Shown: positions 8,700-17,870, counted from the stretch's first letter. The stretch is 64,000 bases of DNA from Methylomagnum ishizawai (GCF_019670005.1 NZ_AP019783.1:3560150-3624149), one strand, 5' to 3'. Numbers and translations: made by a program. The notes: generated by a model not told the origin, from the sequence alone.

Positions 8700-9524
8700 C
8701 TAACCCCCCAATTGCCGCGATAGCTCGGCGGCCCGTTCGCTGGCCGCCCGCATGGCTTGCTCGACCAGTCCGTGCAAACCACCGGCCTCGAACACCTGGA
8801 TGGCCCGTTCCGTGGTCCCGCCGGGGGAAGTCACCCGCTGGCGGAGTTCGGCGGGCGGTTCCTCCGATTCGATGGCGATGCGTGCGGCTCCAAGCCCGGT
8901 CTGCTGGGTCAGCAAGCGGGCGGTGGCTTGGTCCAGCCCCAGCGCGATGGCGGCGGCTTCCATGGCTTCCATCATCAGGAAGAAATAAGCCGGGCCGCTG
9001 CCCGACAAGGCGGTGACGGCATCCAGCAGGTCTTCCCGCTCCACCCATACCGCCAAGCCCACCGAGCGCATGATGGCCTCGGCCTGGCTCTTTTGCGCTT
9101 CGGTGATGCGGGCGTTGCCGTGCAGGGCGGTGGCCCCGGTTTTGACCAGGGCCGGGGTATTGGGCATACAGCGCACCAGCGCCACCTCGCCGCCCAGCCA
9201 GCGTTCGAGCGCGGCTTCGCTGACGCCCGCCGCGATGCTCACCACCAAGGGCTGCCGCTGCTGCACCGTCGCGGCCAATCCGGTGGCGACCGTTTGCAGG
9301 GTTTGCGGCTTCACCGCCAGCACGACGACCTGGGCCTGTCCGGCCACCACTTGGTTATCCTGGCTGGTATGCACGCCGAAACGGCTTTCCAAATCCTTGA
9401 GCTTCGCCGCGTCCACATCCGAAACCCAGATATTGCCGGGCGCGAAGCCATCCGAAACCAAGCCGCCGATCAGGCTGCCCGCCATGTTCCCGGCACCGAT
9501 AAAGCCTAAGATTTGTTGCTTCAT
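8700..9524 (-). CDS. proC: Pyrroline-5-carboxylate reductase
   Basis: ProC reduces 1-pyrroline-5-carboxylate to proline with NADPH, the last step of proline synthesis. The 274-residue protein begins with the Rossmann motif LGFIGAGNMAGSLIGGLV, has VVLAVKPQTL and CMPNTPALV in the middle, and ends with the helical dimerisation domain bearing ALSGSGPAYFFLMMEAM and VTSPGGTTERAI, the family signature. It is followed closely by yggT and yggU. A 63-base gap separates it from yggS upstream. Confidence 0.97.
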   Translation of the reverse strand: MKQQILGFIGAGNMAGSLIGGLVSDGFAPGNIWVSDVDAAKLKDLESRFGVHTSQDNQVVAGQAQVVVLAVKPQTLQTVATGLAATVQQRQPLVVSIAAGVSEAALERWLGGEVALVRCMPNTPALVKTGATALHGNARITEAQKSQAEAIMRSVGLAVWVEREDLLDAVTALSGSGPAYFFLMMEAMEAAAIALGLDQATARLLTQQTGLGAARIAIESEEPPAELRQRVTSPGGTTERAIQVFEAGGLHGLVEQAMRAASERAAELSRQLGG

Positions 9525-9587
9525 TGCGTTCTTCTCTGGTACTGATCGCCCGCTATTCTAGCGCAGGCGGGTACGTCCCGGTGAAAC

Positions 9588-10277
9588 CTAAGCCTTGGGA
9601 GGACGCGCACCGAACAAAGCCGTGCCGATACGGACCAAGGTGGCCCCTTCCAACACGGCGGCTTCCAAGTCCTCCGACATGCCCATCGACAAGGTATCCA
9701 GGCCATACCGGGACAAGCCCTCGAACGCCCGCCGCACCGCCCGGAACGCCGCCCGCTGGGCTTCCACGGCGTCGGTCGGGGCCGGAATCGCCATCAAGCC
9801 GCGCAGCCGCAAGCGGGGCAAGGCCGCGACCGCCGCCGCCAATTCGGGTAGTTCTTCGGGGGAAACACCGGATTTACTGGCCTCGCCGCTGACGTTGACC
9901 TGGAGGCAGATGTTCAAGGGCGGCATTCCCGCGGGGCGCTGCTCGCTGAGGCGCTGGGCGATCTTGAGCCGGTCCACGCCATGCACCCAGGCGAAGCGGG
10001 CGGCGATGGGCCGGGTTTTGTTGGATTGCAGGGGACCGATGAAATGCCAGCCAATATCGAAATGCGCCAGCCGGTCCTGCTTGGCCCCGGCCTCTTGCAG
10101 ATAATTCTCGCCGAATTCGCGCAGGCCCAAGCCATAGGCGGCGATCAAGGCTTCCGGCGGCTGGGTTTTGCCCACCGCGATCAAGCGCACCGACCCCGCC
10201 TCCCGTCCGGCGGTACGTTCGGCCCTGTGTATCCGTGCCCTCAAGGCTTCCAATCTCTGTGCTAGCGAACCCGTCAT
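9588..10277 (-). CDS. yggS: YggS family pyridoxal 5'-phosphate homeostasis protein
   Basis: YggS binds PLP on a TIM-barrel fold and buffers its free level in the cytoplasm. The 229-residue protein shows the PLP lysine in LIAVGKTQPPEALI, then REFGENYLQEA, HFIGPLQSNK, VNVSGEASKSGV and LSMGMSEDLEAAV, all conserved family blocks. The ATG at 10277 is preferred to a TTG two codons upstream at 10283. It lies back to back with pilT, an arrangement widespread in gammaproteobacteria and betaproteobacteria. Confidence 0.96.
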   Translation of the reverse strand: MTGSLAQRLEALRARIHRAERTAGREAGSVRLIAVGKTQPPEALIAAYGLGLREFGENYLQEAGAKQDRLAHFDIGWHFIGPLQSNKTRPIAARFAWVHGVDRLKIAQRLSEQRPAGMPPLNICLQVNVSGEASKSGVSPEELPELAAAVAALPRLRLRGLMAIPAPTDAVEAQRAAFRAVRRAFEGLSRYGLDTLSMGMSEDLEAAVLEGATLVRIGTALFGARPPKA

Positions 10278-10296
10278 GTCCAAGCGCGGCTTTGTC

Positions 10297-10302
10297 TATA
10301 AT
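10297..10302 (+). promoter_or_regulatory. Candidate -10 box upstream of pilT
   Basis: A perfect TATAAT lies 66 bases upstream of the pilT start, in the yggS-pilT divergent gap. No convincing -35 hexamer is seen 16-18 bases further upstream, so the assignment is tentative. Confidence 0.35.
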
Positions 10303-10368
10303 GGAACGATGCCCAAGGTTATCCGCTAACCCGCTGTTTCACAACCATAACCCGCCCCCGGACTCCCC

Positions 10369-11403
10369 ATGGATATCGCCGAACTCCTTGCCTTTTCCGT
10401 CAAGAACAACGCCTCCGACCTCCACTTGTCGGCGGGACTCCCCCCCATGATCCGCGTGGACGGCGATATCCGCCGCATCAACGTCCCGGCCCTGGACCAC
10501 AAGGAAGTCCACGCGCTGGTCTACGACATCATGAACGACAAACAGCGCCGCGATTATGAAGAATTCCTGGAAACCGACTTTTCCTTCGAGCTACCCGGCG
10601 TGGCCCGTTTCCGTGTCAACGCCTTCAACCAGGAGCGCGGTGCCGCCGCCGTGTTCCGTACCATCCCCTCGAAAATCCTGACCCTGGAAGAACTGAGCTG
10701 CCCCAAATTCTTCCAGGACGTGACCCGCCATCCGCGCGGCCTGATCGTCGTGACCGGCCCCACCGGCTCGGGCAAATCCACCACCCTGGCCGCCATGATC
10801 GACTACATCAATTCCAACGACTATTCCCACATCCTGACCGTCGAAGACCCCATCGAATTCGTGCATCCCAGCAAGAAATGCCTTATCAACCAACGCGAGG
10901 TCCACCGCGATACCCTGGGCTTCAACGAAGCCTTGCGCTCGGCCCTGCGCGAAGACCCCGACGTGATCCTGGTCGGCGAAATGCGCGACCTCGAAACCAT
11001 CCGTCTGGCCCTGACCGCCGCCGAAACCGGGCATTTGGTGTTCGGCACCCTGCACACCAGTTCCGCCGCCAAGACCATCGACCGTATCATCGACGTGTTC
11101 CCCGCCGCCGAGAAAGGCATCGTCCGTTCCATGCTGTCGGAATCGCTGCAAGCCGTCATCACCCAGGCGCTCCTCAAAAAGAACGGCGGTGGCCGCACGG
11201 CGGCCTGGGAAATCATGGTCGGCACCCCCGCCATCCGCAACCTGATCCGCGAGGACAAAGTGGCCCAGATGTATTCCACCATCCAAACCAGCCGCAAGGA
11301 CGGGATGCAAACCCTGGATCAACACCTGCTGGAACTGGTGGAAAAAGGCCTCATCTCGCGCCAGATCGCCCGCACCAAAGCCGTCAACAAAGCCAATTTC
11401 TAA
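10369..11403 (+). CDS. pilT: Type IV pilus retraction ATPase PilT
   Basis: PilT is a hexameric AAA-type ATPase at the inner-membrane base of the type IV pilus that drives pilin disassembly, giving retraction, twitching and DNA uptake. The 344-residue product has the PAS-like N-terminus (NNASDLHLSAGLPPMIRVDG), Walker A GPTGSGKSTT, the Asp box, Walker B DVILVGEMRDLETI and the His box AETGHLVFGTLHTSSA. The C-terminal AIRNLIREDK motif, needed for PilT-type retraction, is intact. pilU follows after 21 bases, so the two probably form one operon. The pilin and assembly genes are not in this window. Confidence 0.97.
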   Translation: MDIAELLAFSVKNNASDLHLSAGLPPMIRVDGDIRRINVPALDHKEVHALVYDIMNDKQRRDYEEFLETDFSFELPGVARFRVNAFNQERGAAAVFRTIPSKILTLEELSCPKFFQDVTRHPRGLIVVTGPTGSGKSTTLAAMIDYINSNDYSHILTVEDPIEFVHPSKKCLINQREVHRDTLGFNEALRSALREDPDVILVGEMRDLETIRLALTAAETGHLVFGTLHTSSAAKTIDRIIDVFPAAEKGIVRSMLSESLQAVITQALLKKNGGGRTAAWEIMVGTPAIRNLIREDKVAQMYSTIQTSRKDGMQTLDQHLLELVEKGLISRQIARTKAVNKANF

Positions 11404-11424
11404 TCCCCGCCCGGAGGTTCCGCC

Positions 11425-12552
11425 ATGGCCATGGATTTCGATACCCTGCTGATGCTGATGACGCACAAGAAAGCGTCGGACCTCTTCATCACCACCAACA
11501 AGGAACCCTGCCTCAAGATCGACGGCCAGCTACAACCGATCTCCAACGCCAAACTATCCAAGGACCAGGCCTACCAACTGGTGCTGAGCGTGATGAACCA
11601 ACGCCAGCGCGACGAGTTCGAGAACACCAAGGAATGCAACTTCGCGATCTCGGCGGAAGGGCTGGGCCGGTTCCGGGTCAGCGCCTTCATGCAGCGCGAC
11701 GCCGCCGGGATGGTGCTGCGCCGGATCGAAACCCATATCCCCACGGTGGAGGATTTGCACCTGCCGCCGGTCCTCAACGAACTGGCGATGACCAAGCGCG
11801 GCCTGATCCTGTTCGTGGGCGCGACCGGCACCGGCAAATCCACCTCGCTCGCCGCCCTCATCAAATACCGCAACGAGAATTCCACCGGCCATATCATCAC
11901 CATCGAAGACCCCTTGGAATTCGTCCATCCCCATGCCGGTTGCATCGTGACCCAGCGCGAGGTCGGCCTCGACACCGAATCCTACGAAGTCGCGCTCAAG
12001 AACACCCTCCGCCAAGCCCCCGACGTGATCCTGATCGGCGAAATCCGCACCCGCGAGACCATGCAGCACGCCATCGCCTTCGCCGAGACCGGCCATCTCT
12101 GCCTCTCCACCCTGCACGCCAACAACGCCAACCAAGCCCTCGACCGAATTCTGCATTTCTTCCCGGAAGACATGTATTCGCAGCTGTATATGGACTTGTC
12201 GATGAACCTCAAGGCCGTCATCGCCCAGCAGCTCATCCGCCGCGCCGATGGCAAGGGCCGTTATCCCGCCATCGAAATCCTCATCAACACGCCCCTGGCC
12301 GCCGACCACATCCGCAAGGGCGAAATCCACAAGCTCAAGGAGCTGATGAAACAATCCCGCCAGCACGGGATGCAGACCTTCGACCAATGCCTGTACGATC
12401 TCTATAAGAGCGGCAAGATCACCTACGAGGACGCACTGAATTCGGCGGACTCCAAGAACGAGGTGCGCCTGATGATCAAACTGGGCGAGGAAGGCAGCGT
12501 GGACAAATACGCCCCGCGCAGCGACAAGATTTTCATCGTGGACGACGATTGA
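11425..12552 (+). CDS. pilU: PilT-dependent pilus retraction ATPase PilU
   Basis: PilU is the PilT paralogue that assists retraction in the presence of PilT. The 375-residue protein has Walker A GATGTGKSTSLAALI, Walker B DVILIGEIRTRETM, and His box FAETGHLCLSTLHANNA. It has the longer C-terminal tail typical of PilU (EVRLMIKLGEEGS and beyond), which is absent from PilT. GGAGG lies eight bases upstream of the ATG. The codon pattern and spacing indicate co-transcription with pilT. Confidence 0.95.
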   Translation: MAMDFDTLLMLMTHKKASDLFITTNKEPCLKIDGQLQPISNAKLSKDQAYQLVLSVMNQRQRDEFENTKECNFAISAEGLGRFRVSAFMQRDAAGMVLRRIETHIPTVEDLHLPPVLNELAMTKRGLILFVGATGTGKSTSLAALIKYRNENSTGHIITIEDPLEFVHPHAGCIVTQREVGLDTESYEVALKNTLRQAPDVILIGEIRTRETMQHAIAFAETGHLCLSTLHANNANQALDRILHFFPEDMYSQLYMDLSMNLKAVIAQQLIRRADGKGRYPAIEILINTPLAADHIRKGEIHKLKELMKQSRQHGMQTFDQCLYDLYKSGKITYEDALNSADSKNEVRLMIKLGEEGSVDKYAPRSDKIFIVDDD

Positions 12553-12578
12553 CCCGCTCCCACCGGGGACGGGGTTCC

Positions 12579-12608
12579 ATACCCAAAGGAACCCGCCCCT
12601 TTGGGTAT
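12579..12608 (+). other. Inverted repeat overlapping a TATAAT box
   Basis: An 11-bp perfect stem (12579-12589 with 12598-12608, 8-base loop) follows pilU. Its right arm runs into TATAAT at 12606-12611, 30 bases upstream of the DUF2726 gene. It could end the pil transcript, although no T-run follows, or act as an operator over the promoter of the next genes. Both roles are inferred. Confidence 0.45.
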
Positions 12609-12640
12609 AATCCCCCCTTCCCCACCCCCAGCGTATTTCC

Positions 12641-13198
12641 ATGAATTGGTTGATTATTGGCGGGATCGTCCTGGCCGTTTCCGTATTTTTCGCCGTCCGC
12701 GCCCTCCTGTCCGGCGGCGGCAAACCCCAACGGACCGGCTACCAAAGGCGCGATTTCCTGTTTTCCCCCGAGGAACGGCTATTCCACGCCAGCCTGAAAC
12801 AGGCGGTGGGCGGGGATTACGCGGTATTCGGACCCATCCGGGTGGGCGATGTGGTATCGCCGCGCGGCACGCCATCGCGCCAGGACGCGCCGCGGGAATT
12901 CGAGGATATCCGGGACGGACGCTTCGCCTTCGTGCTGTGCGACCCGGCCGACCTCGCCGTGGTCTGCGCGGTGCAACTGCGGGAACGCAATCCCGCCGCG
13001 ACCGGTCCCGATCCGTTGAAATCGATCTGCCACGCGGCGGGACTGCCCCTGGTCGGGTTCGAGGCCGGGCCGCTCTACGACGAACACGACATCCGCGAGA
13101 CCATCGCCCAGGCCGTGCGCAAGGAACCCCTTTACGTGACCGAATCCACGGGCCGCAAGGAACCGCGCATTTCCCGCCTCGACAACCTCGAACTCTGA
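12641..13198 (+). CDS. DUF2726 domain protein with N-terminal membrane anchor
   Basis: The 185-residue product starts with one membrane helix (LIIGGIVLAVSVFFAVRALL). The soluble domain beginning FLFSPEERLFHASLKQAVG follows the DUF2726 pattern; this family resembles restriction-like or topoisomerase-linked domains of unknown role. FAFVLCDPADLAVVCAVQL and ICHAAGLPLVGFEA are typical later blocks. It is probably a cytoplasm-facing anchored protein. It reads into the ArsC-like gene seven bases downstream, suggesting one transcript that continues into dapE. No specific function can be given. Confidence 0.85.
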   Translation: MNWLIIGGIVLAVSVFFAVRALLSGGGKPQRTGYQRRDFLFSPEERLFHASLKQAVGGDYAVFGPIRVGDVVSPRGTPSRQDAPREFEDIRDGRFAFVLCDPADLAVVCAVQLRERNPAATGPDPLKSICHAAGLPLVGFEAGPLYDEHDIRETIAQAVRKEPLYVTESTGRKEPRISRLDNLEL

Positions 13199-13205
13199 AG
13201 CCCAC

Positions 13206-13547
13206 ATGATGACCCTGTACGGACTCCGCCATTGCGACACCTGCCGCAAGGCCCGCGCCTGGCTGGACGGCCAAGGACTGACCCACCGTTTCCACGATTT
13301 CCGCGCCGATGGCCTGGACCCGGCGCTGCTCCAACGCTGGGCCGACGCCCTGGGCTGGGAAGCCCTGCTCAACCGGCGCGGCACCACCTGGCGCGGCCTG
13401 ACCGAAGCCGACCGCGCCGACCTCGACGCCGATAAAGCCCTGCGCCTGATGCTGGACCATCCCGCCCTCATCAAACGCCCGGTCCTCAGCCGTGGCGAAA
13501 CCCTGTTGATCGGCTTCTCTCCCGCCCACTACCTCGAAAACCTATGA
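13206..13547 (+). CDS. ArsC/YffB family thioredoxin-fold protein
   Basis: This 113-residue protein belongs to the ArsC-like family (YffB/Spx type). It has the redox start LRHCDTCRKARAWLD, a CxxC variant of the usual CxxS/C site, followed by HDFRADGLD and the C-terminal LIKRPVLSRGETLLIGF. True arsenate reductase is unlikely in this context: YffB-type genes are commonly found next to dapE and their substrate is uncertain. Its stop overlaps the dapE start by four bases, indicating coupling. The ATG at 13206 is followed at once by a second ATG. Confidence 0.92.
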   Translation: MMTLYGLRHCDTCRKARAWLDGQGLTHRFHDFRADGLDPALLQRWADALGWEALLNRRGTTWRGLTEADRADLDADKALRLMLDHPALIKRPVLSRGETLLIGFSPAHYLENL

Positions 13548-14671
13548 CCGACACCGTAGCCCTCACCGCCGCCTTGATCCGCCTGCCCTCGGTCACACCC
13601 GAGGATGCCGGCTGCATGGACCTCCTCGCCGCCCACCTGGAACCCCACGGCTTCGTCCGCGAGCAACTCGATGCCGGCCAGACCCGCAACCTCTGGCTAC
13701 GCCGGGGCACGGCCCGACCCTTGCTGGTATTCCTGGGCCATACCGATGTGGTGCCGCCCGGCCCTCTAAGCGATTGGCAATCGCCGCCGTTCGAGCCGGC
13801 GTTCCGCGACGGGATGCTGTACGGGCGCGGCGCCGCCGACATGAAAAGCGGCGTGGCGGCGATGACCACCGCCCTGGCCCGCTTCGCCGAAAACCACCCG
13901 CAACACCAAGGTTCGGTGGCCCTCCTGATGACCAGCGACGAGGAAGGCGCGGCCACCGATGGCGTGGTCAAGGTGATGGAGACTTTCGCGGCGCGGGGCG
14001 AGCAGATCGATTGGTGTGTCATCGGCGAACCGTCCAGCTTCGACCGGCTGGGCGATGTCATCCGGGTCGGACGGCGCGGCTCCCTGTGCGGCAACCTGAC
14101 CGTGCTAGGCACCCAGGGCCATGTGGCCTATCCCGAGAAGGCCGACAATCCCATCCACCGCGCCGCGCCCGCCCTGGCCGAACTCTGCGCCGAGGTCTGG
14201 GACCAGGGCAACGAATTCTTCCCGCCCACCAGCTTCCAGATTTCCAACCTCCATTCCGGCACCGGGGCCGATAACGTCATCCCCGGACGGCTGGAACTCC
14301 TGTTCAACTTCCGCTTTTCGACCGCCTCGACCGAAGCCGAGCTTAAAGCGAGGACCGAGGCCATCCTGGACCGCCACGGCCTCCGCTACCAACTGGCGTG
14401 GCGGCTATCCGGGGTGCCGTTCCTGACCACCCGCACCGAGTTGGTCGAAGCCGTGCAGACGGCGCTGGAAAGCGTGGTGGGATACCGGGCGCGGCCCGAT
14501 ACCGGCGGCGGCACTTCGGATGGCCGCTTCGTGGCCCCGACCGGGGCGCAGGTGGTGGAACTCGGCCCGCTGAACGGTAGCATCCACAAGATCAACGAAC
14601 ATGTGCCGGTGGCCGATATCGAAACCTTATCGGCGATCTATGAGCGGATCATGGTGGAGTTGCTGACGTAG
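13544..14671 (+). CDS. dapE: Succinyl-diaminopimelate desuccinylase
   Basis: DapE is a zinc amidohydrolase that removes succinate from N-succinyl-LL-diaminopimelate, yielding the precursor of meso-DAP and lysine for peptidoglycan. The 375-residue protein has the metal-site blocks FLGHTDVVPPG, GRGAADMKSG, TSDEEG, and the C-terminal histidine region LGPLNGSIHKINEHV. GGGTSDGRF, the DapE-specific loop, separates it from ArgE. It overlaps the ArsC-like gene by four bases. dapD, often upstream, is absent here. Confidence 0.96.
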   Translation: MTDTVALTAALIRLPSVTPEDAGCMDLLAAHLEPHGFVREQLDAGQTRNLWLRRGTARPLLVFLGHTDVVPPGPLSDWQSPPFEPAFRDGMLYGRGAADMKSGVAAMTTALARFAENHPQHQGSVALLMTSDEEGAATDGVVKVMETFAARGEQIDWCVIGEPSSFDRLGDVIRVGRRGSLCGNLTVLGTQGHVAYPEKADNPIHRAAPALAELCAEVWDQGNEFFPPTSFQISNLHSGTGADNVIPGRLELLFNFRFSTASTEAELKARTEAILDRHGLRYQLAWRLSGVPFLTTRTELVEAVQTALESVVGYRARPDTGGGTSDGRFVAPTGAQVVELGPLNGSIHKINEHVPVADIETLSAIYERIMVELLT

Positions 14672-14719
14672 GGCGGTTAGCAACCGACCCGGTTCCACCC
14701 CAACCCCGGAGGATTCAAA

Positions 14720-15571
14720 ATGCACACGACGGCAACCCCCTTGATCGACGCCGAATGGCTCGCCGCCCACCTCGACGACCCCGGCCTCGTGGTGCTGGAC
14801 GCCAGCTTCTTCCTGCCCAACCAAGGCCGCGACGCCCACCAGGAATACCTCGCCGCCCACCTGCCCGGCGCGGGTTTCTTCGATATCGACGCCATCGCCG
14901 ACCACGCCTCCCCCCTACCCCATATGCTGCCCGCGCCGGACTTCTTCGCCCAGGCGGCCGGGGCGCTGGGCATCGGCCCGGAAACCCTGGTCGTGGCCTA
15001 CGACCACAACAGCTTCATGGCCTCGGCGCGGGTGTGGTGGACTTTCCGGGTGTTCGGGCATGAGCGGGTCCGGGTGCTGGATGGCGGCTTGGCCCGCTGG
15101 CGGGCATTGGGTTTGCCCCTGGCCGCCGGCCCGGTGGCGGCCCCGCCGCGGGAGTTCGCCGCGAGTTTCCATCCCGGTTGGGTGCGCGGCCTGGAGGAAA
15201 TGCGCGGCTTGCTCGGCGACCCCACCGCGCAAATCCTCGACGCCCGCTCGCCCGGACGCTACGCGGGCACCGAGCCGGAACCCAGGGCGGGCTTGCGCTC
15301 CGGCCATATCCCCGGCAGCCGCAACCTGTTCTTCAAGCACCTGATCGACGCGGCCACGCACCGCCTCAAACCCGCCGACGCGCTGGAACGGGAATTCCGG
15401 GATGCGGGCGTGGACCCGTACAAGCCGGTGGTCGCGACCTGCGGCACGGGCGTCACGGCCTCGGTGTTGGCCTTGGGGCTTTATTGCCTGGGGAACGATG
15501 ACGCGGCGGTGTACGACGGTTCCTGGACCGAATGGGGCGGACGGGACGATACGCCGGTCGACACGGACTGA
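14720..15571 (+). CDS. sseA: Thiosulfate/3-mercaptopyruvate sulfurtransferase (two rhodanese domains)
   Basis: The enzyme moves a sulfane sulfur from thiosulfate or 3-mercaptopyruvate to a thiol acceptor or cyanide. The 283-residue protein has two rhodanese domains. The N-terminal one (8-130) is inactive-type, and the C-terminal one (155-275) has the active-site loop CGTGVTASVLALGL. CG[ST]GVTA resembles mercaptopyruvate sulfurtransferases more than classical rhodaneses, so the substrate is likely mercaptopyruvate, though this is inference. GGAGG is well placed upstream of the ATG. A strong hairpin follows the gene. Confidence 0.93.
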   Translation: MHTTATPLIDAEWLAAHLDDPGLVVLDASFFLPNQGRDAHQEYLAAHLPGAGFFDIDAIADHASPLPHMLPAPDFFAQAAGALGIGPETLVVAYDHNSFMASARVWWTFRVFGHERVRVLDGGLARWRALGLPLAAGPVAAPPREFAASFHPGWVRGLEEMRGLLGDPTAQILDARSPGRYAGTEPEPRAGLRSGHIPGSRNLFFKHLIDAATHRLKPADALEREFRDAGVDPYKPVVATCGTGVTASVLALGLYCLGNDDAAVYDGSWTEWGGRDDTPVDTD

Positions 15572-16006
15572 AGCGGCCCGCCCAAGCCGGGGCGCGCCGC
15601 CGGACAGCGCCCCGGACCTTCCCACCATATCCCGGCCATTCCGCCATGACCGGACCCCACCCCCACAAGCGCATCATTCCGGGGCGGACCTTGCCGTCCA
15701 CGATACGCTTGCTCCGTTATCGCCCTGTCCGCCTCCGCCGCGCCTGTCAATTTAAAAGCCAAATAGTATCGGTTCGCTATAGCCATGACCGGAAAATGGC
15801 GCTAGCCTAAGACCCGCGTCACTCGGACGCCGACACCGAATGGCCAGAAAGCGTGGCATCCCCTCCCAAAAGCCGCCACGCCCACCCTTCCCCAACACCC
15901 GACCACCCGCCGCGCCCCGTCCAATCGACAGCGACGCGGCGGACAGAAACATCCGGTGGAATCGCAGCGCCATTCCCAACCCCGCACTCCCGGAGGAGGA
16001 AACCCC
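15572..16006. other. Intergenic stretch before the dihaem cytochrome
   Basis: Apart from the hairpin near its start, there is only an AT-richer patch at about 15748-15790 that might hold a promoter. No supported gene or repeat is seen. Confidence 0.4.
15587..15615 (+). terminator. GC-rich hairpin after the sulfurtransferase gene
   Basis: A perfect 9-bp stem (15587-15595 with 15607-15615) with an 11-base loop lies 15 bases after the stop. No T-run follows, so termination by hairpin alone or with Rho is only a possibility. Confidence 0.45.
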
Positions 16007-17821
16007 ATGCATAAGAACAAACCCGCCACCCTCGCCGCCGCCCTGGCCTTTTGGGTGGCTACGACCGCCCAGGCCGGTTATCCCGTATCCCCCATGCCCG
16101 ACCCCACCGCCCCGCCCGCCTGCCACGACGAGTGGCGGCAACAACAAGACGCCCGCCTGAAGGCGGCGGACGCCTACCTCGCCAGCCAACAAGTCGCCTA
16201 TCGCTGGTTCGCCGATTTCCCCTTCGGGCTGAACAGCGGCGTGCCCTTCCTCGTCCTCAAACTGCTCCCGGAACTCGCGCCCGAGCAATGGGGCGGCAAG
16301 GACAACTTCCTGGAAGCGATGGGCCTGTTCCGCGACGGGCGCAATCCGGGCTATCCCATTGCGCTGGGCATCGGCTGGACCGGCCTGGCCCGCGACGACG
16401 CCCAGGGCGCGGTGGATTATGCCTCGTTCACCTGCGGCGGCTGCCATATTGGCCGGGTACGCCTGGAAGATGGCGGCTACCGCTACCTCGACGGCGGCGT
16501 GAACACCCAGTTCAATCTGGCGCAATACCGGGTGCGGGTCGTCAAGACCCTGGACAAGGCGACGGCGGGCGCCAGCGGCCCGGAGGACAAGGTCCGCCGC
16601 GCCACCGCCGCCTTCCTCGCCGCCCTGGACCGGGTCCACGCCGCCGATCCCCATTATTTCTATAAAAACTACAGCTTCGCGGGCCGCCGCTTCGACGCGG
16701 CCTATGAGCAAAAACAAATCGAGCTGTTCAAGCGCGACGCCCCGGCCATCGTCGGCAAGTTCATGACCATCGCCGGCCTGGAACTGGCCGCCTACCAAGA
16801 CCTGTTGGCGAAGAACTACCGGGGTTTCGAGGGACCGATGGTGCAGGGCTTCGGCGGCATGGCCGACGCCACCGGCATCAGCACCTCCTTCGCCTACGCC
16901 GCCCGCAAGGCCCAGGGCCAGCCGGTGAACCCCGACCTGGAATTGCCGCCCAGCCCCGGCCTGACCGATTTCATGGTGGTGTGGGAACAGGGCAAGCGCC
17001 GGGCGCATTGGAACGCCGACCATAGCCAATTGGTGGACGGCGGCGGGCAATGGAACGGCAACATCCCCATTCCCATCTACCGCAACCTGGCCGCCGAACT
17101 CACCATCGGGCTCGGGGCCGATACCGATGTCCGGGTGGGAGCCTTCGCCGAGGATTTGCTGGCGGGCTTGCCGGCCCCGGTGTATCCGTTCGCGGTGGAT
17201 TTGGCGCTGGCGCAAAAGGGCAAGGCGCTGTTCCAAGACAACTGCGCCGAGTGCCACAAGCCGCATAACGGCAAGGTCTACGCCCTGGGCACCGACCTGG
17301 GCCGGGCCAGGGTGGTGAGCGAAGCCATCGCCGCCAGCGCCCGCACCAGCTTCACCACCCTGTGCCCGACCGGCAAGGAGGTGGTGCTGCCGCCGGAGGG
17401 CACCCAGGTCAAACCCTGCGCCAAGTTCGACGGCGTGTCGTTGGAGGATAAGCAATATCTGGCGATGCTCGACCCCAAGACCCAGGATGGCTACAACGCC
17501 CTGCCCTTGGGCGGGGTCTGGGCGCAAGCGCCCTATCTGCACAATGGCTCGGTGCCGACGCTCTACCATCTGCTGGTGCCGTCGGAACGGCCCAAGGCGT
17601 TCGTGAAAAGCCGCCTCGATTACGACCAGAAACTCGGCGGCTTCGCGTGGGATGCCGAAAAACCCGGCGAAGGCTATCGCTTCGATACCGGGGCGTTCCC
17701 GGCGCTGTCCAACCAAGGCCACGACAAGGATATCGTGGACGGCAACAAGACCTACCGGCTGGATTGGTCGCAGGACAAGGCCGGGGCCATGGCCTTGATC
17801 GAATACCTGAAGACGCTCTGA
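16007..17821 (+). CDS. Exported dihaem cytochrome c, peroxidase / RoxA-like superfamily
   Basis: The 604-residue product has a signal peptide (MHKNKPATLAAALAFWVATT, cleaved after AQA) and two covalent haem sites, CGGCH at 143-147 and CAECH at 413-417. The C-terminal block VWAQAPYLHNGSVPTLYHLL is typical of dihaem peroxidase-like and rubber-oxygenase (RoxA-like) proteins. It is much longer than the classic 330-residue CcpA or MauG and the haems are about 270 residues apart, which favours the large RoxA-like group, but oxygenase activity is not shown by the sequence. The ATG at 16007 is preceded by a strong GGAGGAGG. It is periplasmic or secreted and monocistronic. Confidence 0.85.
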   Translation: MHKNKPATLAAALAFWVATTAQAGYPVSPMPDPTAPPACHDEWRQQQDARLKAADAYLASQQVAYRWFADFPFGLNSGVPFLVLKLLPELAPEQWGGKDNFLEAMGLFRDGRNPGYPIALGIGWTGLARDDAQGAVDYASFTCGGCHIGRVRLEDGGYRYLDGGVNTQFNLAQYRVRVVKTLDKATAGASGPEDKVRRATAAFLAALDRVHAADPHYFYKNYSFAGRRFDAAYEQKQIELFKRDAPAIVGKFMTIAGLELAAYQDLLAKNYRGFEGPMVQGFGGMADATGISTSFAYAARKAQGQPVNPDLELPPSPGLTDFMVVWEQGKRRAHWNADHSQLVDGGGQWNGNIPIPIYRNLAAELTIGLGADTDVRVGAFAEDLLAGLPAPVYPFAVDLALAQKGKALFQDNCAECHKPHNGKVYALGTDLGRARVVSEAIAASARTSFTTLCPTGKEVVLPPEGTQVKPCAKFDGVSLEDKQYLAMLDPKTQDGYNALPLGGVWAQAPYLHNGSVPTLYHLLVPSERPKAFVKSRLDYDQKLGGFAWDAEKPGEGYRFDTGAFPALSNQGHDKDIVDGNKTYRLDWSQDKAGAMALIEYLKTL

Positions 17822-17832
17822 TTCCCACCCAT

Positions 17833-17854
17833 GCCGGGGGCGCAAGCTCCCGGC
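17833..17854. terminator. Hairpin between convergent genes
   Basis: A 6-bp GC stem (17833-17838 with 17849-17854) sits between the convergent cytochrome and MCE genes and could serve both. No T-run is present. Confidence 0.35.
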
Positions 17855-17870
17855 GCAGCCCGCGCCCCGC

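Noticed and set aside
15752..17845. 697-residue minus-strand open frame
   Set aside because: It lies wholly opposite the dihaem cytochrome, which has a signal peptide, haem sites and a strong ribosome site.
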